Shown here: piece after piece, positions 18,250 through 27,539 of the stretch
How the letters are laid out: every line of letters begins with the position of its first letter
Numbering within the stretch: position 1 is the first letter of the stretch
Source of the DNA: Aureimonas ureilytica
GTDB taxonomy: Bacteria > Pseudomonadota > Alphaproteobacteria > Rhizobiales > Rhizobiaceae
Assembly: GCF_001475935.1 (NCBI RefSeq)
Contig: NZ_LDQA01000045.1
Span: 1 to 64,000, forward strand
DNA: 64,000 nt
Direction: 5' to 3'
Translations under genes and position numbers: made by a program
The notes under the pieces: generated by a model
The model's database searches: none
The model's input: the letters and a program-made list of their open reading frames with translations, nothing else
Told to the model about the DNA's origin: nothing

Positions 18250-19497
18250 ATGCGCATCGCATCTCGTTGGACCACGCGCGCCGCGCGCCTCGCTCTTTCC
18301 GGCGTCGCGCTTCTGGCCCTTTCGGCCGCAGCCGAGGCCGGCACCGTTCGCGTCACCGTGGCGGAATATTCCGCCAAGACCGGGCCCTATTTCGAGAAGG
18401 TCGCCAAAGACTTCGAAGCGGCCCATCCGGGCACCGACATCCAGATCGAGGTCGTGCCCTGGGACAGCCTCCAGCAGAAGCTGACCACCGACATTTCGGC
18501 CGGTACGAATTCCGACCTCTCCATCATCGGCACGCGCTGGCTGCTCGACTTCGTCAGCCAAGGCATTGCGGAGCCTCTCGACGGCTATATGGATCAGGCC
18601 TTCAAGGACCGGTTCATCCCGACCTTCCTCACTCCCTCGGTGATGGAGGGCAAGACCTACGGCCTGCCGATCGCGGCCTCCGCGCGCGCCATGTATTACA
18701 ACAAGGACCTCTTCCAGAAGGCCGGCGTCGCCGAAGCGCCCAAGACTTGGGAACAGCTGGAAGACGCCGCCAAGAAAATCTCCGCGCTGGGCGACGGCGT
18801 CTATGGTTTCGGCCTGCAGGGCAAGGAGATCGAGACCGACGTCTATTACTATTACGGCATGTGGTCCTACGGATCGGAGATCGTGAAGGACGGCAAGTCC
18901 GGCCTGTCCTCGCCGCAAGCGGCCGAAGCCGCCAAGCTCTACAAGCGCATGATCGACGAGAAGGCGACCCAGCCGGGCGTCACCTCCTATTCGCGCGAGG
19001 ACGTGCAGAACCTCTTCAAGCAGGGCAAGCTCGGCATGGTCATCACCGCGCCCTTCCTGTCCAACCAGATTCGCGACGAAGCGCCGAATCTGAAATACGG
19101 GGTCACCGCTATTCCCGCCGGCCCGACCGGCGACAAGGGCACCTATGGCGTGACCGATTCGATCATCATGTTCCAGAATTCCAAGAACAAGAAAGAGGCG
19201 TTCGAATTCCTCGACTACCTGTTCCAGACGCCGCAGCGCGTCGCCTTCACCGTCAACGAAGGCTTCCTGCCCGTCGAGAAGGAAGAAGCTGAGGATAAGC
19301 ACTTCACCGACAGCGCCGATCTCAAGGTCTTCACCAGCCTCCTGCCGGACGCCCGCTTCGCGCCGGTCATCCCCGGCTGGGAAGAGATCGCCGACCTCAC
19401 CACCAATGCCCTCCAGAGCATCTATCTCGGCAAGGAAGAGGTCAATCCCGCGCTGAAGGCCGCCGCCGAGAAGGCGGACGCGATCCTGAAGCAGTAG
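18250..19497 (+). CDS. Extracellular sugar-binding protein, family 1 (locus A)
   Basis: Periplasmic binding component of an ABC importer, 415 aa. The signal peptide covers about 1-31 (ending AAAEA). The mature part has the usual type 1 layout, with an N-terminal VTVAEYSAKTGPYFEKV strand-helix and a hinge near YGLPIAASARAMYYNKDLF. AAGGAGG stands 11 nt before the ATG. It leads a five-gene plus-strand operon. The 230 bp that separate it from the permeases are filled with inverted repeats. Confidence 0.93.
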   Translation: MRIASRWTTRAARLALSGVALLALSAAAEAGTVRVTVAEYSAKTGPYFEKVAKDFEAAHPGTDIQIEVVPWDSLQQKLTTDISAGTNSDLSIIGTRWLLDFVSQGIAEPLDGYMDQAFKDRFIPTFLTPSVMEGKTYGLPIAASARAMYYNKDLFQKAGVAEAPKTWEQLEDAAKKISALGDGVYGFGLQGKEIETDVYYYYGMWSYGSEIVKDGKSGLSSPQAAEAAKLYKRMIDEKATQPGVTSYSREDVQNLFKQGKLGMVITAPFLSNQIRDEAPNLKYGVTAIPAGPTGDKGTYGVTDSIIMFQNSKNKKEAFEFLDYLFQTPQRVAFTVNEGFLPVEKEEAEDKHFTDSADLKVFTSLLPDARFAPVIPGWEEIADLTTNALQSIYLGKEEVNPALKAAAEKADAILKQ

Positions 19498-19507
19498 GCG
19501 TGTGAAC

Positions 19508-19696
19508 GCGGGGGACGCCGTCCCCCGCACCCCCTACCAGGGGAAATGATTTCCCCTGGACCCCTCATTCTCTTGGCGCACATGTCCGAAGTTGGGGAGG
19601 GCCGCTGGTCCTCCCCAACTTCGGAAAAGAGGTTCCAAAAGAAAGGAAGGGTCCGGGAACTCGTTCCCGGGCGGGGCACGGGGCGGCAGCCCCGCC
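19508..19696. repeat. Cluster of five inverted repeats between binding-protein and permease genes
   Basis: Perfect stems occur in series: 19508-19517/19519-19528 (10 bp), 19537-19546/19550-19559 (10 bp, loop TGA), 19586-19600/19610-19624 (15 bp), 19653-19660/19663-19670 (8 bp) and 19670-19677/19689-19696 (8 bp). The sequences differ from one another, so this is not a CRISPR array. Such GC-rich palindromic blocks recur between genes in many alphaproteobacteria. Here they probably stabilise or limit the transcript downstream of the binding-protein gene. Confidence 0.8.
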
Positions 19697-19727
19697 ACTT
19701 TCATGCCCACAGCCTCAAGGATCGCCC

Positions 19728-20600
19728 ATGACCGCCGAGCGGCCTGTCTTGCCTTATCTGATGATCGCGCCGAGCCTTTTGCTGGCGCTGGCGATCGTGG
19801 TGTGGCCGATCGTGGAATTGTCGGAGATCGCGAGCCACAGCGTCAATCGCTTCGGGCAGTTGCGCGATTTCGTGGGCCTCGCGAATTTCGAGGCGCTGTG
19901 GAACGACCCGAACTTCATCGCGAGCCTGTGGCGGACGCTGGTCTGGACGGTCTGTGTGGTGGGCGGCGCGCTGTTGACGGCGATTCCGGTGTCGCTGGTC
20001 TTGAACGAGGATTTTTATGGGCGCGGGCTGGCGCGGGTGCTGGTGATGCTGCCTTGGGCAGTGTCGCTGACCATGACGGCCATCGTCTGGCGCTGGGCGC
20101 TGTCGGGCGAAAGCGGCATGTTGAATTCGGCGCTGATGGGCTTGGGGATCATCGGCACCAACATTCAGTGGCTGGCGGATGCCTCGACCGCTTTCCCCAT
20201 GCAGATCTTCATCGCCATCATCGTGACCGTGCCCTTCACGGTCACGATCCTGCTGGGCGGATTGTCGGCGATCCCGGACGATCTCTACGAGGCGGCGGCG
20301 CTGGAAGGGGCGGGGCGCTGGACGATGTTCCGCACCATCACGCTGCCCTTGCTGAAACCCTTCCTCAATATCGCGATGATCCTGAACACGATCTACGTGT
20401 TCAACTCCTTCCCGATCATCTGGGCGACGACGCAGGGTGGGCCGGCGAACTCGACCGATATTCTCGTGACCTATCTCTACAAGATGGGCTTCCGGCTGGG
20501 AAAGCTGGGCGAGGCCTCGGCCGTGTCGCTGGTGATGTTCGCGATCCTGCTCGTGTTCACGCTGATCTATGTCCGGCTGTCGATGCGGCGGGAGGCGTGA
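19728..20600 (+). CDS. Sugar ABC transporter permease, MalF/UgpA type (locus A)
   Basis: Inner-membrane subunit of 290 aa with six transmembrane helices. The EAA loop that contacts the ATPase is clear: [21 protein letters not shown] (about 185-205). It pairs with the next gene to form the channel. It follows the inverted-repeat block and lies 1 bp from the second permease gene. Confidence 0.92.
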   Translation: MTAERPVLPYLMIAPSLLLALAIVVWPIVELSEIASHSVNRFGQLRDFVGLANFEALWNDPNFIASLWRTLVWTVCVVGGALLTAIPVSLVLNEDFYGRGLARVLVMLPWAVSLTMTAIVWRWALSGESGMLNSALMGLGIIGTNIQWLADASTAFPMQIFIAIIVTVPFTVTILLGGLSAIPDDLYEAAALEGAGRWTMFRTITLPLLKPFLNIAMILNTIYVFNSFPIIWATTQGGPANSTDILVTYLYKMGFRLGKLGEASAVSLVMFAILLVFTLIYVRLSMRREA

Positions 20601-20601
20601 G

Positions 20602-21426
20602 ATGGGCTCGAAGCTGAAACGCAGCCTCGTCTGCTGGCTGATCCTCCTGCCCTTCGTGGTGGCGGGCCTCTTTCCCTTCGCGGTCATGATCATCACCGCG
20701 CTGAAGACGCCGGACGAGGTGCTGAACCCGACCTGGTGGCCCACGCGGCTCGCCTTCGAAAACTTCGTGACCATGTGGCAGGCGACGAATTTCGGACCGG
20801 CGCTGTTGAATTCGGTGATCGTGTCCGTGGTCTCGACGCTGGTGGCGCTGGTCGTTTCCATTCCGGCGGCTTATGCGCTCGGCCGTTTCCGCTTTCGCGG
20901 GCAGGGGGCGTTTCGCGTGTTCCTGATCGTGACGCAGATGCTGTCGCCCATCGTGCTCGTCATCGGCCTCTTCCGCTTGGTGGCCTGGGCCGGGCTGATC
21001 GATAAGGTGAGCGCCGTCGCCTTCGTCTATGGCGCGTTCAACATCGCCTTCACGGTCTGGATGCTCCAGAGCTATTTCGCGACCATCCCGCGCGATCTGG
21101 AAGAGGCCTCCTGGATGGAGGGGGCGAGCCGCTGGCGCACGCTGGTCTCGGTCTTTCTCCCGCTCGCCGTGCCGGCCATCGTGGTGACGGCGATCTTCGC
21201 CTTCATCAACGCCTGGAACGAGTTCGTCATCGCGCTCACCATGCTGCGCACGCAGGAGAGCTACACGCTGCCGATCCAGATCTTCTCGCTGGTGGCCGGG
21301 CGCTACACCGTGGAATGGCACCATGTGATGGCGGCGACCTTCGTCGCGACCATTCCCGTGGCCATCGCCTTCGCCTGGCTGCAACGCTATCTCGTGCGCG
21401 GCCTGTCGGTCGGCGCGGTGAAGTGA
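20602..21426 (+). CDS. Sugar ABC transporter permease, MalG/UgpE type (locus A)
   Basis: Inner-membrane subunit of 274 aa with six helices and the EAA-type loop LEEASWMEGASRWRTLVSVFLP. ATG 20602 is chosen because GGGAGG lies at the end of the preceding gene; an earlier in-frame ATG at 20569 would overlap that gene. It ends 10 bp before the SIS-domain gene. Confidence 0.92.
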   Translation: MGSKLKRSLVCWLILLPFVVAGLFPFAVMIITALKTPDEVLNPTWWPTRLAFENFVTMWQATNFGPALLNSVIVSVVSTLVALVVSIPAAYALGRFRFRGQGAFRVFLIVTQMLSPIVLVIGLFRLVAWAGLIDKVSAVAFVYGAFNIAFTVWMLQSYFATIPRDLEEASWMEGASRWRTLVSVFLPLAVPAIVVTAIFAFINAWNEFVIALTMLRTQESYTLPIQIFSLVAGRYTVEWHHVMAATFVATIPVAIAFAWLQRYLVRGLSVGAVK

Positions 21427-21436
21427 GGGGACGAGC

Positions 21437-22462
21437 ATGAGCGAGGCGAGCACCACCACCTTCATGCGGCGCGAAACGGACGAGGCGGCCGAGGTCGTTG
21501 CGCGCCTTCTGGAGCGCGAGGGCCGGGCCATCGCCGATCTCGGCGCGCGACTTCGCATGATGCCACCGGCCGCCATCGTCACGTCCGCGCGCGGCTCGTC
21601 GGACCATGCGGCGAGCTATCTCAAATATGCCGTCGAGATTTCCCTGGGATTGCCCGTGGCCTCGATCGGCCCCTCGGTCGCCTCGGTCTATGGCGCGCAA
21701 CTGCGCCTGCCGGGCGGTGTCGTCTTCAGCGTCTCGCAATCGGGCCAGAGCCCGGACATTCTCGCCCTTCAGGCCAATGCGCGGCGGGGCGGGGCGCTGG
21801 CCGTCGCGCTTCTCAACCGAACGGACTCGCCCCTGGCCGAAGGCGCCGACATCGTGATCCCGCTCCATGCGGGTGAGGAAAAGAGCGTCGCGGCCACCAA
21901 GAGCTTCGTCGCGTCCGTCGCGGCGGCGGCCGCCATCACGGCCGTCTGGACCGGCGACGAGGCGTTGGAGTGCGCCGTGCGCGACCTGCCGGCCGCGATT
22001 TTGCGCAGCGCGCGGATGGACTGGACGCCGGCACTGGAGCGGCTCGTGACGGCCCGCTCGCTGTTCACGGTCGGGCGCGGCCCGGCCTTTGCGATCGCGC
22101 TGGAAGCGGCGCTGAAATGCAAGGAAACGGCGGGGCTTCATGCCGAGGCCTTCTCGGCTGCCGAGGTCGCGCATGGGCCGATGCAGATCGTCGGGCCGGA
22201 TGTGCCCATTCTGGCCTTCGTGCCGGCGGACGCGGCCGAAGCCTCGAGCCTCGCCGCATTGGAGCGCTTGCGCGCTTTCGGGGGCGCGGTTTTCGCGGTG
22301 GGCGAAGGACACGACCTGCCCTCTGCCGCCACGGGCCATGGGCTCACCGATTCGATCCCGATGATTGTCGCCTTCTACGTCATGGCCGAGGCGCTGGCGC
22401 GCCGGCGCGGGTACGACCCGGATCGCCCCGCCAAGCTGCGCAAGGTGACGGAAACGCTGTGA
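21437..22462 (+). CDS. Double SIS-domain sugar isomerase/deaminase (GlmS-C / NagB-II / AgaS type)
   Basis: 341 aa with two SIS domains (about 35-165 and 195-325) and no glutaminase domain. It has the family's SARGSSDHAA and SVSQSGQSPD phosphosugar motifs and the E-x-x-HGP stretch (AEVAHGPMQ). Relatives convert glucosamine 6-phosphate or galactosamine 6-phosphate to ketohexose phosphate plus ammonia. It is co-transcribed with the transporter and overlaps cutC by 4 bp. No nagA- or kinase-like gene is in the window, so the exact substrate is open. Confidence 0.87.
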   Translation: MSEASTTTFMRRETDEAAEVVARLLEREGRAIADLGARLRMMPPAAIVTSARGSSDHAASYLKYAVEISLGLPVASIGPSVASVYGAQLRLPGGVVFSVSQSGQSPDILALQANARRGGALAVALLNRTDSPLAEGADIVIPLHAGEEKSVAATKSFVASVAAAAAITAVWTGDEALECAVRDLPAAILRSARMDWTPALERLVTARSLFTVGRGPAFAIALEAALKCKETAGLHAEAFSAAEVAHGPMQIVGPDVPILAFVPADAAEASSLAALERLRAFGGAVFAVGEGHDLPSAATGHGLTDSIPMIVAFYVMAEALARRRGYDPDRPAKLRKVTETL

Positions 22463-23262
22463 GCGAGGGCGAGCCTGCCCAGCCTGGGCGAGTTCGCGGC
22501 CTGTGGGCCGACCACTTGGCTGCGGACAAGGCGCCCAACCCGGCGCGCCGGCTCGAAGTCTGCGTGGACGATCCGGCCGGCTTGGACGCGGCGCTGCGCG
22601 GCGGAGCGGACCGCATCGAGCTGTGTTCGGCGCTGGCGCTGGGCGGCCTGACGCCTTCGCTTGGCTTCATGCAGATGGCCGGCGCGTTGGCGTTGCCTGT
22701 CTATGCGATGATCCGCCCGCGCGCCGGGGATTTCTATTTCTCGCCTGCCGAGGCGGATCTGATGGAGCGCGAAATCGCGGCCGCGCGGGAGGCGGGGCTG
22801 GCGGGTGTCGTGCTGGGCGCGGGCCTGCCGGATGGGCGGCTCGATATTAGATTGCTGGAGCGTCTCCTGCGCGCGGCTGACGGGCTCGGAACGACGCTGC
22901 ACCGCGCCTTCGATCTCGCCGGGCCGGATTTCGACGCGGCCCTGGATCACGCGATCGGCCTCGGTTTCGAGCGGGTTCTCACCTCAGGCGGCGCGCGCAC
23001 CGCGCCCGACGGCCTGCCCGTCCTCGCCCGCCTGATGGAGCGAGCCGAGGGGCGCATCACCGTCATGCCGGGCTCAGGCATCACGGCCGCAACGTTGCCC
23101 GGTCTGATAGCAAGCCTGCCGATCACCGAGGTTCACGCGTCCTGTTCCAAGCCGTTGCCGGTTCGCAGTCCCGCAGCCGAGCGGCTGGGTTTTGCGAGCC
23201 CTACGGAGCGGCGCACCGACGAAGGGGCGGTGCGTGCGCTGAAGGCGCTGCTCGCAGGTTGA
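22459..23262 (+). CDS. cutC: CutC family protein
   Basis: 267 aa TIM-barrel protein with the family signatures LEVCVDD, GGADRIELCSALALGGLTPS, IRPRAGDF, HRAFDL, VLTSGGARTAPDG and EVHAS. E. coli CutC was named for copper tolerance, but its biochemical activity is unsettled. The GTG start overlaps the SIS gene stop (GTGA) and gives an N-terminal extension of about 37 residues compared with E. coli; a later start cannot be excluded. Its tight coupling to a sugar operon argues for a metabolic role here. Confidence 0.88.
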   Translation: MSEGEPAQPGRVRGLWADHLAADKAPNPARRLEVCVDDPAGLDAALRGGADRIELCSALALGGLTPSLGFMQMAGALALPVYAMIRPRAGDFYFSPAEADLMEREIAAAREAGLAGVVLGAGLPDGRLDIRLLERLLRAADGLGTTLHRAFDLAGPDFDAALDHAIGLGFERVLTSGGARTAPDGLPVLARLMERAEGRITVMPGSGITAATLPGLIASLPITEVHASCSKPLPVRSPAAERLGFASPTERRTDEGAVRALKALLAG

Positions 23263-23298
23263 GATACTACGGGGCGATGTTTGGCTCGCCCGGTCGCC

Positions 23299-24369
23299 TC
23301 AGTTCAAGCGAGCCCCACCTTCCGCCGCAAACAGATGCAGATGGTCGGTGGCAAGGCGGATCGGGATGCGGTCGCCGGCGCGCAGCCGGCTGACGCCCGG
23401 CGTGAAGGCCTTCATCGAGACGCCGCCGAGATCGCAATGGACGATCGTGCCCATGCCCGTCGGCTCCACCAGTTCCACCGGGCATTCGAGGCCTGAGCCT
23501 TCGGCGACCAGCACGTGCTCGGGCCGGATGCCGAGCGTCACGGGCGTGCCGTCGGTGGCCGCCGTGGAGGCGGGAAGGGGCACCCGGCGGTTCTCGCCGA
23601 GGTCCAGAAAGGTCTCGCCGCCCGCACGCCGCACGCGGCCGTCGAGGAAGTTCATGGCGGGCGATCCGATGAAGCCGGCGACGAAGCGGTTAGCCGGGCG
23701 CTCGTAGAGATCGAGCGGCGAGCCGATCTGCTGGATTTCGCCCCCTTCCATGGCGACGATCCGGTCGGCCAGGGTCATGGCCTCGATCTGGTCGTGCGTG
23801 ACATAGATTGACGTGGCGTTGAGCGACTGGTGCAGTTTCTTGATCTCGGCGCGCATGTGCTCGCGCAGGCGCGCGTCGAGATTGGACAGGGGCTCGTCGA
23901 AGAGGAACGCCTGCGGCTGGCGCACGATGGCGCGGCCCATGGCGACGCGCTGGCGCTGCCCGCCCGAGAGCGCCTTGGGGCGGCGGTCGATCAGCTTGGT
24001 CAGGCCGAGCTTGTCGGCCGCACCGGACACGGCCGAGGCGATGCGCTCCTTCGGCGTCTTCTTCAGGCGCAGGGCGTAGCTCATGTTTCCGGCGACGCTC
24101 ATATGCGGATAGAGCGCGTAGGACTGAAACACCATCGCCAGATTCCGGTCCTTGGGCGCGAGTTCGTTGACGCGCTGGCCGGCGATGGCGATCTCGCCGT
24201 CCGTCACCTCTTCCAGACCCGCGATCATGCGCAGCAGGGTGGACTTGCCGCAGCCGGAGGGGCCGACCAGAACGATGAACTCGCCCGAACGGATGGACAG
24301 ATCGACCGAGCGCAGGATGGTGAGCGGGCCATAGGCCTTGTAGACGGAGCGGATGTCGATGGCAGCCAT
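23299..24369 (-). CDS. Sugar ABC transporter ATP-binding protein, UgpC/MalK type (locus B)
   Basis: ATPase of 356 aa. It has Walker [11 protein letters not shown]-loop VFQSYALYPHM, signature LSGGQRQR, Walker [12 protein letters not shown] and a C-terminal MalK-type domain with LGIRPEHVLVAE. The ATG at 24369 opens MAAIDIRSVYKAYG. It is the last gene of the locus B operon and converges with cutC, with 36 bp between them. Confidence 0.93.
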   Translation of the reverse strand: MAAIDIRSVYKAYGPLTILRSVDLSIRSGEFIVLVGPSGCGKSTLLRMIAGLEEVTDGEIAIAGQRVNELAPKDRNLAMVFQSYALYPHMSVAGNMSYALRLKKTPKERIASAVSGAADKLGLTKLIDRRPKALSGGQRQRVAMGRAIVRQPQAFLFDEPLSNLDARLREHMRAEIKKLHQSLNATSIYVTHDQIEAMTLADRIVAMEGGEIQQIGSPLDLYERPANRFVAGFIGSPAMNFLDGRVRRAGGETFLDLGENRRVPLPASTAATDGTPVTLGIRPEHVLVAEGSGLECPVELVEPTGMGTIVHCDLGGVSMKAFTPGVSRLRAGDRIPIRLATDHLHLFAAEGGARLN

Positions 24370-24380
24370 GACGAGACCTT

Positions 24381-25214
24381 TCAGCCCTTGACCGCGCCGG
24401 CCGTCAGGCCCTGCACGAGGAAACGCTGGATGAGAAGGAAGAACAGGACGGCGGGGATGAGCGCGAGCACGCCGGCCGCCATCATCTGCCCGAAATCGAC
24501 GCCGAACTTCGATACGAAGGACAGAAGCCCGACCGGGAAGGTGGAGGCGTCCACTTTCGACACGAGCATCAGCGCGAAGAGCAACTCGCTCCAGGCGGCG
24601 GTGAAGACGAAGCCGAGCGTCGCGGCCATGCCGGGCAGGGTGAGCGGCACGATGATCTCGCGGAAGGCCTGAAACCGGCTGGCCCCGTCGATCTGCGCGG
24701 CCTCTTCCAGATCCTTCGGAATGCCGTCGAAGAAGCTCTGCATCAGGAAGATGGCGAAGGGTACGTTGAAGGCGGTGTAGACGACGATCAGGCCGGTCAG
24801 CGAATTGGTGAGGCCGAGCGGCGAAAGCATCTTGAAGATCGGCGCGATCAGCATCACCAGCGGGAACATCTGCGTCACCAGCAGAAGCCCGGTCATCCAG
24901 AGCTTGCCGCGGAACTCGAAGCGCGAGAACGCATAGCCGCCGAAGGCCGCGATGACAGTCACGATTGCCGCCGTCGAAAGCGACACGATCAGGCTGTTGC
25001 GGAAGAAGAGCGGGAAGTTCGAGTTCTTCAGGACGAAGCGGAAATGCTCGAAGCTCGTGCGCGAGGGCCATAGGCGGACCCCTTCCGAATACATGAGGTC
25101 GTTCGGCGTCACCGAGACCTTCACCAGCCAGAAGAGCGGAAACAGCGCGAAGACGATGAAGGCGAGGAGCGCGAGGCGATGGGCGACGGTACTGAGCGAG
25201 AAGGCGCGGCGCAT
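24381..25214 (-). CDS. Sugar ABC transporter permease, MalG type (locus B)
   Basis: 277 aa, six transmembrane helices, EAA loop LEEAAQIDGASRFQAFREIIVP and the family's C-terminal QGLTAGAVKG. It starts 5 bp after the partner permease gene and ends 11 bp before the ATPase gene. Confidence 0.92.
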   Translation of the reverse strand: MRRAFSLSTVAHRLALLAFIVFALFPLFWLVKVSVTPNDLMYSEGVRLWPSRTSFEHFRFVLKNSNFPLFFRNSLIVSLSTAAIVTVIAAFGGYAFSRFEFRGKLWMTGLLLVTQMFPLVMLIAPIFKMLSPLGLTNSLTGLIVVYTAFNVPFAIFLMQSFFDGIPKDLEEAAQIDGASRFQAFREIIVPLTLPGMAATLGFVFTAAWSELLFALMLVSKVDASTFPVGLLSFVSKFGVDFGQMMAAGVLALIPAVLFFLLIQRFLVQGLTAGAVKG

Positions 25215-25219
25215 GGGGT

Positions 25220-26155
25220 TCAGCCCTTCCGCAGGAGCATCTGGCGCAGCGACACCAGCGCGAGGGAATAAAGGAGGAGAAGCGCCAAGAGCACCAGCGA
25301 GATCGCCGAGGCATAGCCGAAATCGAGCTTTCGGAAGGCGGTGGTGAAGATGTAGCTCGCCACGATCTGCGTCCGGTCGGCCGGGCCGCCGCCCGTCATG
25401 ACGACGATCAGATCGGCGAAATTGGCGACCCAGACGGTGCGCAGGAGAATGGTGATCGCCATGGTCGGTGCCAGAAACGGCAGCGTGATCGAAAAGAACT
25501 GCTGCACCGGATTGGCCCCATCGATCGACGCGGCTTCATAGATATCGCGCGGGATCGACTGGAGAGCCGCCAGCATGGTGATGGCGAAGAAGGGAATGCC
25601 CCACCAGACATTGGCGATGATCGGCCCGATCAGCGCGAGCTGGGGGTCGGCCAGGATGTTGGTCGGCGCGTCCATGATGCCCAGCGCCACCAGCCAATGC
25701 GGGATCGGGCCAACCACGGGGTTGAAAAGCCAGGCCCAGTTGAGGCCGGACAGAAAGGTCGGCACCGCCCAGGGCAAGAAGCAGAGCGCCTGCGCGAGAC
25801 CCCGGCCGGGGAAGGGCCGGTTCAGAAGCAGCGCCAGCGTCAGCCCGAGCACGAACTGGAGCAGCACGGAGACGGACGTCCAGACCAGCGTGTTGTTGAG
25901 CGCCAGCCAGAAATTGCGGTCGGTCCAGAGCGTGTTGAAATGCTTCAGGCCCACGAAGCCGCCGCTGAACGGGTTGAGCAGGCGCATGTCGCGAAAGGCG
26001 TAGGACACGCCGATCGCGAGCGGCACCAGCATCACGGCCAGGATCAGGATCAGCGCCGGCGCGCTGTAGAGATAGGGCTCGGCCCGCTGCAGGAAGCGCT
26101 GGCCCGGCGTGCGGCGGTCCCTCGGGGGGGCGAGGCTGGCGGCGGTGTGGGTCAA
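25220..26155 (-). CDS. Sugar ABC transporter permease, MalF type (locus B)
   Basis: 311 aa, six helices after a cytoplasmic N-terminal tail, EAA loop YEAASIDGANPVQQFFSITLP. It follows the binding-protein gene after a 77-bp spacer containing a strong hairpin. Confidence 0.92.
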   Translation of the reverse strand: MTHTAASLAPPRDRRTPGQRFLQRAEPYLYSAPALILILAVMLVPLAIGVSYAFRDMRLLNPFSGGFVGLKHFNTLWTDRNFWLALNNTLVWTSVSVLLQFVLGLTLALLLNRPFPGRGLAQALCFLPWAVPTFLSGLNWAWLFNPVVGPIPHWLVALGIMDAPTNILADPQLALIGPIIANVWWGIPFFAITMLAALQSIPRDIYEAASIDGANPVQQFFSITLPFLAPTMAITILLRTVWVANFADLIVVMTGGGPADRTQIVASYIFTTAFRKLDFGYASAISLVLLALLLLYSLALVSLRQMLLRKG

Positions 26156-26187
26156 GTCTGGTCATCCCTTGGGGAGGGGTGAAGGAG

Positions 26188-26216
26188 GCGCGGCGGCGCG
26201 ATGGCCGCCGCCGCGC
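26188..26216. repeat. GC-rich hairpin between binding-protein and permease genes (locus B)
   Basis: A perfect 10-bp stem (26188-26197 with 26207-26216) has a 9-nt loop. There is no T-run on the minus strand, so mRNA stabilisation or partial attenuation is more likely than full termination. Confidence 0.6.
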
Positions 26217-26232
26217 GAGAGAAGGGAAACGG

Positions 26233-27501
26233 TCAGTTCTTGTTGGCCAGGAACTTCTGCTGGGCCGTGGTGAGGTAGTCGGCCCATTCCTTCGCCATCT
26301 CTTCGGGCGTGATCTCGCCCAAAAGCGCGCGCTGCGAGGAGGCGGGCACGAGGCTATCCTTGAAGAAGGCGAACTCTTCGAGATAGCTCGGCAGCGAGGT
26401 CGGGACGGTGTTGGCGTCCTTCAACTCGTCGAACCAGCCCTTGAACTTGTCGCCGGCATAGAACGGGTCTTTTTCGGCCGACTTCAGCGCCGGCAGCGCG
26501 CCGGTCTTCTTGTTCCAGGCGACATTGCCTTCGGTGCCTTCCAGCGTCTCGATCAGCTTCCAGGCGAGATCCTTGTGCTCGGAGGCCTGGAACATCGACC
26601 AGCCGGCATAGCCGATGACCGGGAAAGCCTTGCCGGCTTCGCCCTTGGGCAGCGGCACAACGCCGTAATCCTCAGGCTTCATGCGCTCGGAAATCGCGAT
26701 CAGCGCGTCCGGGTCCTGGTTCAGCATCGCGCAGGTGCCGGAATAGAAGCCGGCCACCGTCTCGTTGAAGCCCCAGGAGATAGAGTCCTTCGGCGCGAGA
26801 CCCTTCTTGTAATAGTCGATGTACCAAGCGAGCCCCTTCACCTTGTCCGGGTCGGCGAAGGTCGAGGTGCCGTCGTCCTTGAAGAAGGTGTTGTTGCCGG
26901 CGATGGCGTTCATGAACACCGTCCAGTCGTTCAGGCCGCCGCGCGCGCCGCGCAGGCAGTAGCCGTACTTGCCCGGCAGTTTGGAAACCTTCTCGGAGGC
27001 CGCCTGGAACTCGGCGATGGTCTTGGGCGGGCCTTCGACGCCGGCCTCGGCGAAGAGCTTCTTGTTGTAGAACATGGCGCCGAGATAGAAGCCGTAGGGC
27101 AGCATATAGGCGGTCTTGCCGTCCACCTGACGGCCGAACTCCAGCGCGCGCTCGTTCAGATCGGCCGTGCCGCTCCACTTGGCGAGATAGGGCTCGAGGT
27201 TTTCCAGCGCGCCGTTGTTGGCATAGAGCGCGACCCAGGTGTCCGGCATTTCCATGACATCGGGCGTTTCGCCGGCCGAGACCATGGTCGCGAACTTCTC
27301 GAAGGCTTCGCCCCAGGGCAGCGAGGTGATCTCGACCTTGGTGCCGGGATTGGCCTTCTCGAACTGGGCGACGATCTCCTTCAGCGTCTCGGTGCGTGAA
27401 GGGCTGGTGATCACTTCGGTGAGCTTCAGCGTCGTGTCGGCCATCGCCGTTCCGGTCAGGAGAAAGGAGGCGAGGGACGCGGTGAGGATGGTGCGTTTCA
27501 T
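26233..27501 (-). CDS. Extracellular sugar-binding protein, family 1 (locus B)
   Basis: Periplasmic binding protein of 422 aa. The signal peptide covers about 1-21 (LLTGTAMA). The ligand-site region includes EMPDTWVALYANNGALENLEPYL and LPYGFYLGAMFYNKKLF. AGGAGA precedes the ATG at 27501. The substrate cannot be read from the sequence. Its gene lies 38 bp after that for the PLP enzyme. Confidence 0.92.
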   Translation of the reverse strand: MKRTILTASLASFLLTGTAMADTTLKLTEVITSPSRTETLKEIVAQFEKANPGTKVEITSLPWGEAFEKFATMVSAGETPDVMEMPDTWVALYANNGALENLEPYLAKWSGTADLNERALEFGRQVDGKTAYMLPYGFYLGAMFYNKKLFAEAGVEGPPKTIAEFQAASEKVSKLPGKYGYCLRGARGGLNDWTVFMNAIAGNNTFFKDDGTSTFADPDKVKGLAWYIDYYKKGLAPKDSISWGFNETVAGFYSGTCAMLNQDPDALIAISERMKPEDYGVVPLPKGEAGKAFPVIGYAGWSMFQASEHKDLAWKLIETLEGTEGNVAWNKKTGALPALKSAEKDPFYAGDKFKGWFDELKDANTVPTSLPSYLEEFAFFKDSLVPASSQRALLGEITPEEMAKEWADYLTTAQQKFLANKN

Positions 27502-27539
27502 GTCTGCGATGTCTCCTGAGATAGCGGTTTCGATAGGGA

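Noticed and set aside
19508-19696. CRISPR-like array
   Set aside because: The palindromes differ in sequence and length, and there are no equal spacers or cas genes. They are separate inverted repeats.
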